From contig JADGCV010000001.1 in the NCBI GenBank assembly GCA_015228815.1, forward strand, positions 1 through 64,000: DNA of 64,000 nucleotides, given 5' to 3'. Under the pieces are notes generated by a model that saw only the letters and a program-made list of their open reading frames with translations, had not been told where the DNA came from and did not search any database. Positions 18,464 through 27,458 of the stretch are shown in pieces. The stretch comes from Magnetococcales bacterium (GTDB lineage Bacteria > Pseudomonadota > Magnetococcia > Magnetococcales > UBA8363). The translations under genes were made by a program, and so were the position numbers. Position 1 is the stretch's first letter, and each line of letters starts with the position of its first letter.

Positions 18464-21067
18464 TCACGAATGAACTCGGGCACCGCGAAAGCCCAGAGTG
18501 TCGATGCGGTTGTCGAAGAGGTTCCTGCCGCGGCACGCCGAGCGCACGATGCGCGCGAGGACGCCCCAGGACCCGCCGCGAATGACACGGACGCCGCCGG
18601 CCCTTTCATCCCGCCAGGGAGAACCATCGGTGGGCGCTCCCTGATAGCTGTCGTGCCAAGAATCAGCGCACCATTCCCATACATTGCCCAGCATGTCGTA
18701 CAACCCCCATGAATTGGGAGCCTTGCGCCCCACGGGGTGGGTCCCGGTCTTCTTGTGCGGATACTGTTTCTCCGGCCAGCCTGAGCTGTCATGACCATGA
18801 TCCAACTCGAAACCAACTCCACTGTTACCCCCATACCAGGCGATGGGATCAAGGGCCGGAGCATTATGTTGACCGAGAATTTCAATACCACCGGTATAAA
18901 GGGCGGTAGTGGTATCGGCACGACAGGCATACTCCCATTGCGCCTCCGACGGCAAAACCAGGTCAAGTCCGGGCAGGCGATCGTTGATGCGATGCAAAAA
19001 CGTCTGAACATCATCCCAGCCTACCTGTTCCACCGGTCGGTCAGGGCTTTGAAACCGGCTCGGGTTGTTGCCGCCGTTCATCACCGCCTGCCAAAGTGCT
19101 TGCGTGCAGGGGGTGTCGAACAACCAGAAGCCTTCCTTGATCGTTACCTCATGCCGTGGACCTTCGTCGTCAATGCGTCCCGGCTCATCCTTGGGCGAAC
19201 CCATCAAAAACCGCCCTGGAGGAATCCAGCGCATCTTTTGCCGGGTCTGCCCCACCACGAATTCCGCCCACAGGCCAAAGTGATCGCGCCCCATGGCCCT
19301 GGCCCAGGAAGGACGATCACGGTGGCGAAAGCTCAGGCGTTCGCAGTCGCTCCGGATGCTGAATGCGGAAACGCTGGGAAGTTCACATGAATTATTCCGG
19401 AAATCATCAAAAAGACTCATCGGTGAATGATGCTGATTCTCGATGGTGACCAGGCCATTGATCGTATGCAGCGTTCCCAGCCAACTGCCGGTTGGAGGAA
19501 CGTCCTGCTCCAGTACCAGGCGGCATTCCGACTGATACACATGGAGACGACGCACCACTTGTTGCAGGGGATCTTCGATCAGTGCCGGTCGAAATCCGGG
19601 TGGTGGAACATAATTCGGATCGGAACCATGGAGGTGATGGTCCAGGCGGATCATCCGTTCGCCAAAGACCGGGTCTTTCCAGAAATGGGCACTGGCACGT
19701 TTTTTCACTTTCCGGAACCAGGCATGCCGCTCCGAGCTTCCCGCGTTCTGTCCACGGTTCCTGGACGGATCGCCAAACCAATTCCAGAAGTCGCGGGCAA
19801 AGGTCAAATCCTCGGGAGAAACCTGGTGTGAACCAAGGTTGGCGATCTCATCCGCCACCACCTCGTCGGCCAGATTCCAACGCCACCGACGCCAATGGCG
19901 CAGTACCATGGCTCGGTCTTCTTCGCGATTGCCGTTGAATTCTTCCCGCAGTTTCAAATTCGCCTCGGGCAACAATGAAGCGGCGACGCTGTGGGTACTG
20001 CTCACGGCGGGATGGCTCCAGACATCGGCCTCGGTGCCGGCATCCGCCCGTTCCGGACCCAACGAAAACCGGACATCGCGCAGCAATCCCGGCTCGATGC
20101 GCGCCAACACCCCAAGGAGGGCCAACAGTCGTTCCGCCCGCTCACTCAACGCCTCCGGGGCGTTCGTGGCGCCACTCCGGATCGGTTCCCACGGCACGAA
20201 CCGCCACAAACGTTGCAATTCTGACGGACACCGCTCAAGCGGCGCGGGAAACAGGACCACCCCGCGGCACGATTGGGCCTGCAAGCGACGCCCCAGGTCA
20301 AGCCATGGCCCCCAGGGATGACCTCCACCCCGCTGCAAAGCGCCAAGGTCTCCCAAAACAAGAACGGTTGCCCCCGGCGGCGGCAAGCGGTATTCCCCAT
20401 CCGAGTGGCCCAAAGGCCGCGGTTCATCGAGTCCCTCGTAATACAGGGCCGATTCAAGATCATTCTCGCCCAGTACGGACGCCAGATCGGCAACAACCCG
20501 TTCCTGATCCTTCCAGAACGGCACCAGGTGCTCGCTGCGGTCCAGGACGACCTGCACCGAACGCCCCCACTGGCGTCGGCGGCGCCGCGGAATACGAAGG
20601 AGGGGCCGACCCCGCTCCATGATGTGAAGAATGCGGGCAACATCCGGCTCTTGACCTTCCTGCCATTGCGCCAGAACCGGGCGCAGCCGTGGTTGCAACT
20701 CCGCCCAGGTGGTCAAAGGCTGAAACCGTGGCGGATCCTTGGGACGACCAGGCCAGACAGGGGGCACGGAAACGAACGTCACCGTTGAAGGCGGTGGTGC
20801 GGTGGATTCTTTTTCGTAGCCGACCTGTTGCCAAAAAAAGACCGGGTCAAGCGGTTTCCTCTGCAAGTCTTCCTTGACCTGGAAAGTCGAACCAGGGTCG
20901 GCCCCTGAAAAAGCAAACCGCGCTTCCGCACCCGTCCCTGAATCCTTTGTTTCCTCTGGAAGCGGATGGTATCCCAAAAGGGAGGACATCACCCTGATGA
21001 CCCCGTCATTCGCCAGGGAACAAACCCGAACCAGATCAGCCCGACCTCGGATTCCTGTATTGATCAC
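18464..21067 (-). CDS. vWA-like / formylglycine-synthase-fold fusion protein of a predicted conflict system
   Basis: The 867-residue protein is the last gene of a four-gene operon. It starts at a GTG that overlaps the MoxR stop (GTGA). An N-terminal unassigned region (1-165) is followed by an Arg-rich linker and a Rossmann/vWA-like segment (about 170-300). There, VQVVLDRSEH replaces the metal-site DxSxS, and VLVLGDLGAL follows, so the MIDAS is degenerate. A middle region (300-620) is unassigned. The C-terminal ~240 residues are a SUMF1/FGE fold (IPPGRFLMGSP, WEYACRADT, LYDMLGNVWEWCAD, GGSWG, LGFRGARV). The usual cysteine near the end reads RSACRGRN, so the catalytic pair of true formylglycine-generating enzymes appears absent. 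A binding or recognition role is likelier than sulfatase activation. MoxR and vWA partners normally work together. Confidence 0.85.
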   Translation of the reverse strand: MINTGIRGRADLVRVCSLANDGVIRVMSSLLGYHPLPEETKDSGTGAEARFAFSGADPGSTFQVKEDLQRKPLDPVFFWQQVGYEKESTAPPPSTVTFVSVPPVWPGRPKDPPRFQPLTTWAELQPRLRPVLAQWQEGQEPDVARILHIMERGRPLLRIPRRRRRQWGRSVQVVLDRSEHLVPFWKDQERVVADLASVLGENDLESALYYEGLDEPRPLGHSDGEYRLPPPGATVLVLGDLGALQRGGGHPWGPWLDLGRRLQAQSCRGVVLFPAPLERCPSELQRLWRFVPWEPIRSGATNAPEALSERAERLLALLGVLARIEPGLLRDVRFSLGPERADAGTEADVWSHPAVSSTHSVAASLLPEANLKLREEFNGNREEDRAMVLRHWRRWRWNLADEVVADEIANLGSHQVSPEDLTFARDFWNWFGDPSRNRGQNAGSSERHAWFRKVKKRASAHFWKDPVFGERMIRLDHHLHGSDPNYVPPPGFRPALIEDPLQQVVRRLHVYQSECRLVLEQDVPPTGSWLGTLHTINGLVTIENQHHSPMSLFDDFRNNSCELPSVSAFSIRSDCERLSFRHRDRPSWARAMGRDHFGLWAEFVVGQTRQKMRWIPPGRFLMGSPKDEPGRIDDEGPRHEVTIKEGFWLFDTPCTQALWQAVMNGGNNPSRFQSPDRPVEQVGWDDVQTFLHRINDRLPGLDLVLPSEAQWEYACRADTTTALYTGGIEILGQHNAPALDPIAWYGGNSGVGFELDHGHDSSGWPEKQYPHKKTGTHPVGRKAPNSWGLYDMLGNVWEWCADSWHDSYQGAPTDGSPWRDERAGGVRVIRGGSWGVLARIVRSACRGRNLFDNRIDTLGFRGARVHS

Positions 21068-22071
21068 TTGTTTTGCCCGGCGGATCCTGATGGTTGATTG
21101 CGTTTCGCATCCGGATGTTTGCTCACCGTAAACCGCGCCACGCGCTCCAGCAACGCCTTCTGTTCCGTCGGCTTCCCGGGCGCCATCTCCCGCACCGCAC
21201 GCAGCAGATCAAGAAATTCCGCCTGACCCGGCAATGGCCGCCAACGCGCCTCTTCCGCTTCACGGCGATCCTGGATCAGCAAATCGGCGGCGCTGTCCAA
21301 AATCTTTTGATCAATCGTATTAAAATGGGCGCGGGCCCGGTCGATCAAATGTTGTTTCAGGTGGTTTTCCTCTGTGGGCAGACGCATATGCAACACCAGG
21401 CAACGCCGCACAAACGCCGGCGGCAAGACACGTTCCTCATTGGTGGTGATGATCACCAGTGGCGGATTTCCCGTGCGCCTGACCGGCTCCTCCCATCCGG
21501 GAGGGAGAAAACTCCCCATTCCCAACGCCTCAAGCAGGCCATTGGGAACATCGGATTCCGCCTTGTCGATTTCATCGATCAGCACCACGCATCCATTGTT
21601 CGGGTCGCACCCATCGGCTTGACGCGGTGGCGTGCGTTGGTGCGTTGCCGCCTGTTCTTTCGCCGAATTCCAGTTCAACGCCCACCACAACGGGCGGGGA
21701 TGGACAAAGTTGCGCATCGCCAGATCGCGATGCACCTCTTCCCGTGAGATTCCCTTCCCAAGGGCGCCCTTCAACTGCGCCTCGGCCAGCCGGGACACGG
21801 CATCGTAATGCCAAAGCAGGTCGGAAGATTCGGTACGGGAATCGACGACAAACTGGACATAGGCCCGACCCAACACCACGGCAGCCGCCCTTGCCAGTTG
21901 ACTCTTTCCGATTCCAGGTTCTCCCTGCACCAGCAACGGGCGTTGGGCTGCCAGTGCCGCTTCCACGGCATGAATGTCCAGCTCGCTGAAAAAATGATAC
22001 AGCTCCGGAAAACCGTCCGTGGCAGGGCGATTGATTTTTTCTCCAGGTTTGATGTTCATTTGAAGCGTCAT
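21064..22071 (-). CDS. MoxR-type AAA+ ATPase of a predicted conflict system
   Basis: This 335-residue cytosolic ATPase carries Walker A GEPGIGKSQ (about 50-58), Walker B VVLIDEIDK, sensor-1 ITTNEER and an arginine finger at FVRRCL. The lid shows the pre-sensor layout of the MoxR clade. Within the AAA module an insert of ~50 residues (HPRPLWWALNWN...PRQADGCDP) separates strand 2 from Walker B. That insert is typical of MoxR proteins in multi-gene defence-type operons rather than of metal-insertion MoxR. It overlaps both neighbours by four bases (ATGA upstream, GTGA downstream), which implies stoichiometric translation. The inferred role is to remodel or license the partner vWA and protease components on an invasion cue. 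Confidence 0.9.
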   Translation of the reverse strand: MTLQMNIKPGEKINRPATDGFPELYHFFSELDIHAVEAALAAQRPLLVQGEPGIGKSQLARAAAVVLGRAYVQFVVDSRTESSDLLWHYDAVSRLAEAQLKGALGKGISREEVHRDLAMRNFVHPRPLWWALNWNSAKEQAATHQRTPPRQADGCDPNNGCVVLIDEIDKAESDVPNGLLEALGMGSFLPPGWEEPVRRTGNPPLVIITTNEERVLPPAFVRRCLVLHMRLPTEENHLKQHLIDRARAHFNTIDQKILDSAADLLIQDRREAEEARWRPLPGQAEFLDLLRAVREMAPGKPTEQKALLERVARFTVSKHPDAKRNQPSGSAGQNK

Positions 22072-23588
22072 GAGTTGTTATTTCTCTTCTTCCTCTTTGG
22101 CTTTGGGGAGACCATGAATGGTAACGGGCCTAATAGTTCTTTTTCACTGAGTTCCAAATCAACATTATCCTTCATGGCAAGACAGGCGATGTGATAATCA
22201 GTGGCAATACTTTCCATAAATTCTCGTATTTTAGAGCATGCCCGTGGATCATCTGGCATAAAAAATATAAGATAGAATGTAGGTGTACGTTTACGCCTAT
22301 TTTTTATATTCGTAGCAGCTAATTTCTTCTTTTCATCTAAGGTTCGTTCTCTCGCTCCTCTTGGCTGTTTATAGAACCTCTTGATCAGATAATTATTCAC
22401 TGCATTTTGAAAATCTGGAGAAAATTTCGCATCCAGGTGTTTTCGAAGGTTCTCGGCTTCCGATTTTACATCAATACCTGAATCCGGAACGTCGGGCAAG
22501 CTGAATGCCCCCTTCGGCAGTTCATCCTCACTCCCTCCATCTCGGAACTGCGCTGACCGGACATCCACGCCTGCCATAATAATTTCCGCCACAGTTTCAT
22601 GAAAGGCCGGTAATTCAACAAATAGGGGATTGGCTAAGTCTTTATCGATCTTGATGTCCTCAACAATTCTGTTATCATACAAGGCTGGAAGGAGCAGTCT
22701 AACGACATCGTATAACACATTCTGTTTGGACACATCATCAGCTTCTTTCCAGGATGTGTAGAGGCTCTCTAACATGTCAGGCAAGGAGATCCTTAACATG
22801 CATTCAGCCAATAGTCTCCCTTTTTCCTCCTTCGATGAAGCTCTTCCCCACTCAGCGCCTTTTCCAAATTCCTGTGCCACAGGAGCAAAATAATCGACAT
22901 TTTTCTGGATCTCTTTCTCTAGAAGTGCGCGATATTCATCGAGCCTATTCTGCTTGTCGTCGTATCTAATCGCCTTACGAAAATCGGGGTCCTCCAGCAT
23001 CTTCCAGGAAGGAACCGCATGCAGTCTTTTGCCATCGAAACCTGAAGGAATGGATTGTACAATTCCGATGAGTTTATCCTGGACAACGACAGCCATGCCG
23101 GAAACCCCTTTCCAGCCTTCTTCCCGAACTGGATTCGCGTCTTCGGATATTTCAAAGTACGGTTTGGAATCCATCATGGAATAAACCTTGCCATGAAAAC
23201 TGGCGGATTTTGGGCAATCTTCCCGCCGAGCCACATGGGGAAAACCCTCGCTTGCCCACTCTGTACCCTCTCTTGGGCGTTCCGAGGAAAGAAACAGATA
23301 TTCCTTTGGTGTCCACGACCTTTCAGGAAGACGCAGCAGGGCGGCATCCAGATCATCCTTGCCACACCAAACAATCTCCGCCTCCAGCCAACCCTGATCG
23401 TCCTTTTCCTCGGGTTTGTAGCCCCACCATTTCGCTTTGACGGACTTATCCCGGTCCCGGTCCTCGGGTTCAAGAACATGCCGGGCCGTAAGAATCAAGT
23501 TCGGCGCTACAGGATAACCCGTGGCCAACTCAGCAAGATCATCCGTGGTCGGCACACTGATGATCACCACAAAATCTCTAAAATTCAC
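22068..23588 (-). CDS. Trypsin-like serine protease with C-terminal domain, predicted effector
   Basis: The 506-residue protein has no signal peptide, so it would act in the cytoplasm. Residues ~1-190 form a trypsin-fold peptidase with an apparently intact triad: His37 in TARHVL, Asp81 in DLDAALLRL and Ser163 in GVSGMAV. The remaining ~310 residues are helical and unassigned. They may correspond to the VMAP-type region that accompanies MoxR/vWA partners. The extreme C-terminus is Lys/Arg-rich. The DNA of the C-terminal half is clearly AT-richer than the flanking genes. It follows the trypco2 gene after 14 bases and overlaps moxR by ATGA. The inferred role is an effector protease activated by the ATPase complex. 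Confidence 0.88.
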   Translation of the reverse strand: MNFRDFVVIISVPTTDDLAELATGYPVAPNLILTARHVLEPEDRDRDKSVKAKWWGYKPEEKDDQGWLEAEIVWCGKDDLDAALLRLPERSWTPKEYLFLSSERPREGTEWASEGFPHVARREDCPKSASFHGKVYSMMDSKPYFEISEDANPVREEGWKGVSGMAVVVQDKLIGIVQSIPSGFDGKRLHAVPSWKMLEDPDFRKAIRYDDKQNRLDEYRALLEKEIQKNVDYFAPVAQEFGKGAEWGRASSKEEKGRLLAECMLRISLPDMLESLYTSWKEADDVSKQNVLYDVVRLLLPALYDNRIVEDIKIDKDLANPLFVELPAFHETVAEIIMAGVDVRSAQFRDGGSEDELPKGAFSLPDVPDSGIDVKSEAENLRKHLDAKFSPDFQNAVNNYLIKRFYKQPRGARERTLDEKKKLAATNIKNRRKRTPTFYLIFFMPDDPRACSKIREFMESIATDYHIACLAMKDNVDLELSEKELLGPLPFMVSPKPKRKKRNNNS

Positions 23589-23602
23589 GGAAGGTTACCC
23601 CA

Positions 23603-23929
23603 TCATGCCGAAGGGTCGCGTACCCGGTTTGAAACCAGCACATCCGAATTCTCCTTCCCCAAAGGATTCGTCGGTTTAAGCTTCAATCGAACCTTCATGA
23701 TGGACTCGGATTTCACGCCCGCCTCGGTTTTGGCATCGATCACCCAAAATTTCACCCCGATGCCGCCACCCTCGGAGTTCGTGGCCGCAACACTTAGATC
23801 CAGGTCGATTTCCTCAACCTTGAACCTGATTTCTTTTCCATCTCCCTCTTTTTGTGCCTTCATCAATTCATCGCGCAAATGGGCGATGGCCTTGGAAAGC
23901 TCGATCAAACCTTCCTCCTGACCGGCCAT
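23603..23929 (-). CDS. Trypsin-co-occurring (trypco2) domain protein
   Basis: This is a small cytosolic protein of 108 residues. The pattern matches the trypco2 family found next to trypsin-like effectors in conflict islands: GLIELSKAIAHLRDELMKAQ, then RFKVEEIDLDLSVAAT, EGGGIGVKFWVIDA and KVRLKLKPTNP. The start before AGQEEG is supported by AAAGGAG six bases upstream; a longer frame to 23980 has no ribosome site. As the first gene of the operon it may be a chaperone, inhibitor or adaptor for the adjacent protease. No biochemical function is established for the family that I can name. Confidence 0.85.
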   Translation of the reverse strand: MAGQEEGLIELSKAIAHLRDELMKAQKEGDGKEIRFKVEEIDLDLSVAATNSEGGGIGVKFWVIDAKTEAGVKSESIMKVRLKLKPTNPLGKENSDVLVSNRVRDPSA

Positions 23930-24002
23930 TGAAGACTCCTTTCCGATAATGATTAAAAAACGATGATCGGAATATCTCATTGTCCGGTAAAAAAATCAAA
24001 AC

Positions 24003-24033
24003 AAAAACCCCCGGGATTTACCCAAGGGTTTTT
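24003..24033 (-). terminator. Probable Rho-independent terminator after the two-component operon
   Basis: An 8-bp stem (AAAAACCC/GGGTTTTT) encloses an inner GGG-ATTTA-CCC option and is followed on the minus strand by TTTTGATTTTTTT. It lies 60 bases beyond the stop of the sensor kinase and separates that operon from the conflict operon, whose first start codon is 74 bases further on. Confidence 0.65.
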
Positions 24034-24091
24034 ATTGTTTGTTCCTCCGACCGGGTTTCGGGCGTGCAATCCCCTAAATTTCGCCAGGGTT

Positions 24092-25441
24092 TCAGGGGGG
24101 AACCGCATCCAGGTCTTTCAATACTTCCGGATGGATCGCGGGGATGGGCAGGCGTATGGTAACGACCAGACCTCCTCCCAGACGGTTGGCGGCGGTGATG
24201 GTCCCCTCATGTTGGCGCACCGCCTGGGAGGCAATCGCCAACCCCAGGCCAAAACCGCCCTGCTCCGGATCGCGGGCATCGCCAACGCGGTAGAAGGGTT
24301 GAAAAATCAATGCCAGTTGATCCTCCGGCACCCCCTCCCCCTCGTCATGGACCGAAATGACCGCCTGACCCCGGTCGTTGACGAAGGTGATGTGAACCTT
24401 TCCCTGTTCCGGCGTATGACGCAGGGCATTGCGGATGACGTTTTCCAGCGCCGAACGCAATTGCACCCCATCGGCCTTGATGATGACCTCTTCGCCCAGA
24501 TCCATTTCCACCACCCGTTCCATCTGTCGGGCCTCGAAACGGACATCCGCCACCACGGTTTCGATCAGACCGGTGATCTCGATCCAGTCCTCCTTCGGCG
24601 CAGCGACGAGTGTCTCATGACGCGATAGAGTCAAAATCTGCCCGATCAACGCATCGAGCCGTTCCATTTCCACACCCAGATGCCCCAGATTTTCCCTTGA
24701 GGCATCATCCCCCGGTTCCACCAGTTCGAAGGCAAAACGCATCCGAGCCAGAGGCGAACGCAATTCGTGAGAAATGTCGCGGATCAGACGCTTGTGGGCA
24801 TGAAACAGTTGATCCAACCGTCCAGCCATGAAGTTGAACGCATCGCCCAATGCGCTCAATTCATCCGGAATCCGCAAGGGAACGCCTGTATAGCGTACAC
24901 GCAAATCCCCTTCGGCAAGCCTGAGGGAGGTTTCACGCAAACGCTTGATGGGCCGGGTAAAATGCAGCGCCAACAAAAACACCGCGGCGCCACTCGCCAG
25001 AATCAAGAGCAACGGCATCCAGGGATGCTCGATCATGACGCGCCCCAGGGAAGGACGTGGCGGTCGCGTGAAGATGCGATAGCCCGCTCCGTCGGGACCC
25101 GTGACGACCAGAGGGTCGAAGGCATGACGTTGTTTCAATTTTTCCATGACCCGATCGTGCTCTGGGGAAAAAGGACGTCCCAGAATATCGCGTTGATCCG
25201 GTCCGATGACCAGAAATTCATCCCTGTCGTCTTTAGACGAAAGGACCTCGCGCAACCGCGCCACCCCCTCCAGGGAGAGGATGTCCGCCAGGACCATGCG
25301 TTCCTTCATCTGCCGCGCCAGGGAATCGGGCATCCGCTGCTCGAAATCGCCACGCATCCGATCCGCCGTCCAGGCGATCATGCTTCCGAGAAATATCACG
25401 GTGATCCAGAAGGAAAAAAACAGTTTGACGAAAAAACGCAC
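24092..25441 (-). CDS. Two-component sensor histidine kinase (CpxA/EnvZ class)
   Basis: This inner-membrane kinase of 449 residues has TM1 at about 5-24 and a periplasmic sensor loop of ~115 residues. TM2 lies at about 142-162, followed by a HAMP linker (RPIKRLRETSLRLAEGDL). The H-box RDISHELRSPL carries His225 as phospho-acceptor. The N-box (ENVIRNALRHT) and G-boxes (HDEGEGVP, GGFGLGLAI) complete an intact HATPase. It follows its response regulator with a two-base gap on the same strand. CpxA-like architecture suggests envelope-stress sensing, but the stimulus cannot be read from sequence. Confidence 0.92.
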   Translation of the reverse strand: MRFFVKLFFSFWITVIFLGSMIAWTADRMRGDFEQRMPDSLARQMKERMVLADILSLEGVARLREVLSSKDDRDEFLVIGPDQRDILGRPFSPEHDRVMEKLKQRHAFDPLVVTGPDGAGYRIFTRPPRPSLGRVMIEHPWMPLLLILASGAAVFLLALHFTRPIKRLRETSLRLAEGDLRVRYTGVPLRIPDELSALGDAFNFMAGRLDQLFHAHKRLIRDISHELRSPLARMRFAFELVEPGDDASRENLGHLGVEMERLDALIGQILTLSRHETLVAAPKEDWIEITGLIETVVADVRFEARQMERVVEMDLGEEVIIKADGVQLRSALENVIRNALRHTPEQGKVHITFVNDRGQAVISVHDEGEGVPEDQLALIFQPFYRVGDARDPEQGGFGLGLAIASQAVRQHEGTITAANRLGGGLVVTIRLPIPAIHPEVLKDLDAVPP

Positions 25442-25443
25442 GG

Positions 25444-26145
25444 TCAGGCCTCGGTCGGCAGGCTGAACAGATAACCCTCGCCGCGTATGGTGATGATCCT
25501 CGGGGAAACCTCGGGACCGGATCCAAGTTTGCGCCGCAGACTGCCGATGTGAAAATCGATGCTGCGGTCGTAGGGGATCAACTTTCTTCCCAGCCCCTTG
25601 AGGGAAAGGGTCTCCTTGGCGACCACCTTGCCGGCGGAACGGACCAGCAATTCCAGAATCTTGAATTCGGCGCTGGTCAATTCCAATGGCCGTTCGCCGA
25701 CGCGAATCAGGCGTGCTCCAGGCAGGATCGTCATGTCACCCACACGGACCACCTCCATGTTTTCCGACAGGGCAGGCGCTCCCGTCTCGGTGCGACGCAG
25801 CACCGCCCGCAATCGTGCCGCCAGGACCTTGGGATTGCAGGGTTTGGCCAGATAATCGTCGGCGCCGATTTCAAGACCGACAATGGAATCATCCTCATCG
25901 CCACGAGCCGTCAGCATCAGGACCGGGGTCTCCTTGACCTTGCGCAGGCGACGAACCACTTCAAATCCATTCATCTTCGGCATCATGACATCAAGCACCA
26001 GGGCGTCGTAATCGGTTTGCGTCGCCCGCTGCAATCCCGCAGCGCCATCATGCGCCACATCGCAGGCAAACCCCTCCCCTTCCAGAAACCTGGAAAGCAT
26101 GGCGCAAAATTTACGGTCATCATCGACAAGCAGAAGGCGGTGCAT
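25444..26145 (-). CDS. Response regulator, OmpR/CpxR family
   Basis: The 233-residue transcription factor has a receiver domain (1-120) with the acidic pocket LLLVDDD, phospho-acceptor aspartate in ALVLDVMMPKMNG and lysine in YLAKPCNP. The C-terminal winged helix (about 130-230) has LELTSAEFKILELLV and the recognition segment DRSIDFHIGSLRRKLG, ending at GEGYLF. ATG 26145 is chosen because TGGAG precedes it and the receiver starts immediately; the frame extends 11 codons further upstream. Partner of the adjacent histidine kinase. Confidence 0.93.
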   Translation of the reverse strand: MHRLLLVDDDRKFCAMLSRFLEGEGFACDVAHDGAAGLQRATQTDYDALVLDVMMPKMNGFEVVRRLRKVKETPVLMLTARGDEDDSIVGLEIGADDYLAKPCNPKVLAARLRAVLRRTETGAPALSENMEVVRVGDMTILPGARLIRVGERPLELTSAEFKILELLVRSAGKVVAKETLSLKGLGRKLIPYDRSIDFHIGSLRRKLGSGPEVSPRIITIRGEGYLFSLPTEA

Positions 26146-26567
26146 GTTTCTCCAATCGATCCTCGAATCCATCCCCACGGCGATGGATCATTGTACCGAT
26201 TGAAACACCTTTGAAAAACCATTGAAAAACGTCCCTTGCAAATACTTGCAAAACACCGACACACCCAATCGTGAATTCCGCCGAAAAAGACCACAGCTTG
26301 CAAGGTCCCACACTGTCCGCCGACGGCATCCCCCTGAAGATGCCCCAGGATGGACGGATTGAAAGGTTTCCGGGGATACACCACAAGGATGGGACGCCAT
26401 CCCGAGGAAAGAAAGACACCATCAAGAGGCAATTTTTTCCCGACGCACGGCCAACCGACGGAACAAAGTGCCTGATGTCTTCCAGAAACCTTTCGCGACT
26501 GTTGCGGATCTTTCCGCACCGATCCCAGAACCCGGTCTTCGGGTTCGACAAGAGCAAGGGAGTTTGA
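26146..26567. other. Intergenic region between divergent genes, no supported gene
   Basis: About 420 bases lie between the response regulator and the EF-hand gene, which diverge. Open frames crossing it lack domains and ribosome sites. It should contain both promoters, but I see no element I can assign with confidence. Confidence 0.6.
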
Positions 26568-27251
26568 ATGATGAATATCTCGATGAACAGCGCCATGATG
26601 GGAACGAACTCGATGCAGCGGATGGGTGGTCGCCCCCCCATGGGCAGCCCCCCTTCCGCCGACAAAATGATTGCCAAACTCGACAAAAACGGCGATGGCA
26701 CGCTGGGCTCGGATGAAGTCAAAGGTAAACTGGCCGACGACTTCGGCACCGTCGATAGCGACAGCGACGGACAACTGACCGCCGACGAACTGGACGCAGC
26801 CCTCGAAAGCATTCGTGCCAAAATGGGCAACATGCCTGGTCCCATGGGGGCAAAAGGAGGTCAGGGCGGACCACAGGGGGCGGGCGGGCCGGGAGGCGCC
26901 GGTGGTCCCCCATCGGCGGCAGACCTGCTGTCGATGATGGACGATGACGAGGATGGAGCGATCGGATCGGATGAGGTCAAAGGTCCCCTGGCCGACAAAT
27001 TCGATGCCGTCGATACCGATGACGACGGGGTCATCTCACAGGAAGAACTGGAGGTGGACCTTGAGGCGATGCAGAAAGAGCATGCCAGCCAGATGGAATC
27101 GCTGGTCGCGAGCGTCCAGGAAAACACCTCCTCGGTACCGACCACCTCGGGACAATCGACCAATCCCTATGAACGGTTGCAAAGCCTGCTGCAAAACCTG
27201 GGTCTCTCGGGCAACACTTCCTCACTTTTGACCACCAATCTGTTTGCTTGA
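26568..27251 (+). CDS. EF-hand calcium-binding protein, four EF-hands
   Basis: The 227-residue protein has two EF-hand pairs separated by a Gly/Pro-rich linker (about 88-122). The loops DKNGDGTLGSDE, DSDSDGQLTADE, DDDEDGAIGSDE and DTDDDGVISQEE all keep Asp1, Asp/Asn3, Asp/Ser5 and Glu12, so all four should bind Ca2+. There is no signal peptide; the N-terminus is Met-rich. The C-terminal ~60 residues are Ser/Thr/Asn/Gln-rich and end in hydrophobic residues. It could be a cytosolic Ca2+ sensor or buffer, or a protein exported by a non-Sec route. Two ATGs are adjacent at the start (26568, 26571). Confidence 0.9.
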   Translation: MMNISMNSAMMGTNSMQRMGGRPPMGSPPSADKMIAKLDKNGDGTLGSDEVKGKLADDFGTVDSDSDGQLTADELDAALESIRAKMGNMPGPMGAKGGQGGPQGAGGPGGAGGPPSAADLLSMMDDDEDGAIGSDEVKGPLADKFDAVDTDDDGVISQEELEVDLEAMQKEHASQMESLVASVQENTSSVPTTSGQSTNPYERLQSLLQNLGLSGNTSSLLTTNLFA

Positions 27252-27301
27252 GAATAAAAAATCTTTCAAGAAAACAGGGTGAATCGTCCACACAGGCTAC
27301 A

Positions 27302-27324
27302 GCCGGCCTCCTCGCGAGGCCGGC
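27302..27324. terminator. Hairpin between convergent EF-hand and gspK genes
   Basis: A perfect 9-bp stem (GCCGGCCTC/GAGGCCGGC) with a five-base loop sits between two convergent genes, 50 bases past one stop and 135 past the other. No clear U-tract follows on either strand, so terminator function is probable from position rather than from a complete signature. Confidence 0.5.
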
Positions 27325-27458
27325 GTAACCAGCAGTCGCCCTCTCCCGCAGGATGTGGACCGGGGTAAAGGCAAACAAACACTCCATGATTCAAAGGTCT
27401 GTCGCGATCCTTGTGGAGCCGTTTTCGCATATTATAATAATTAAGAATGCCGATCGCC

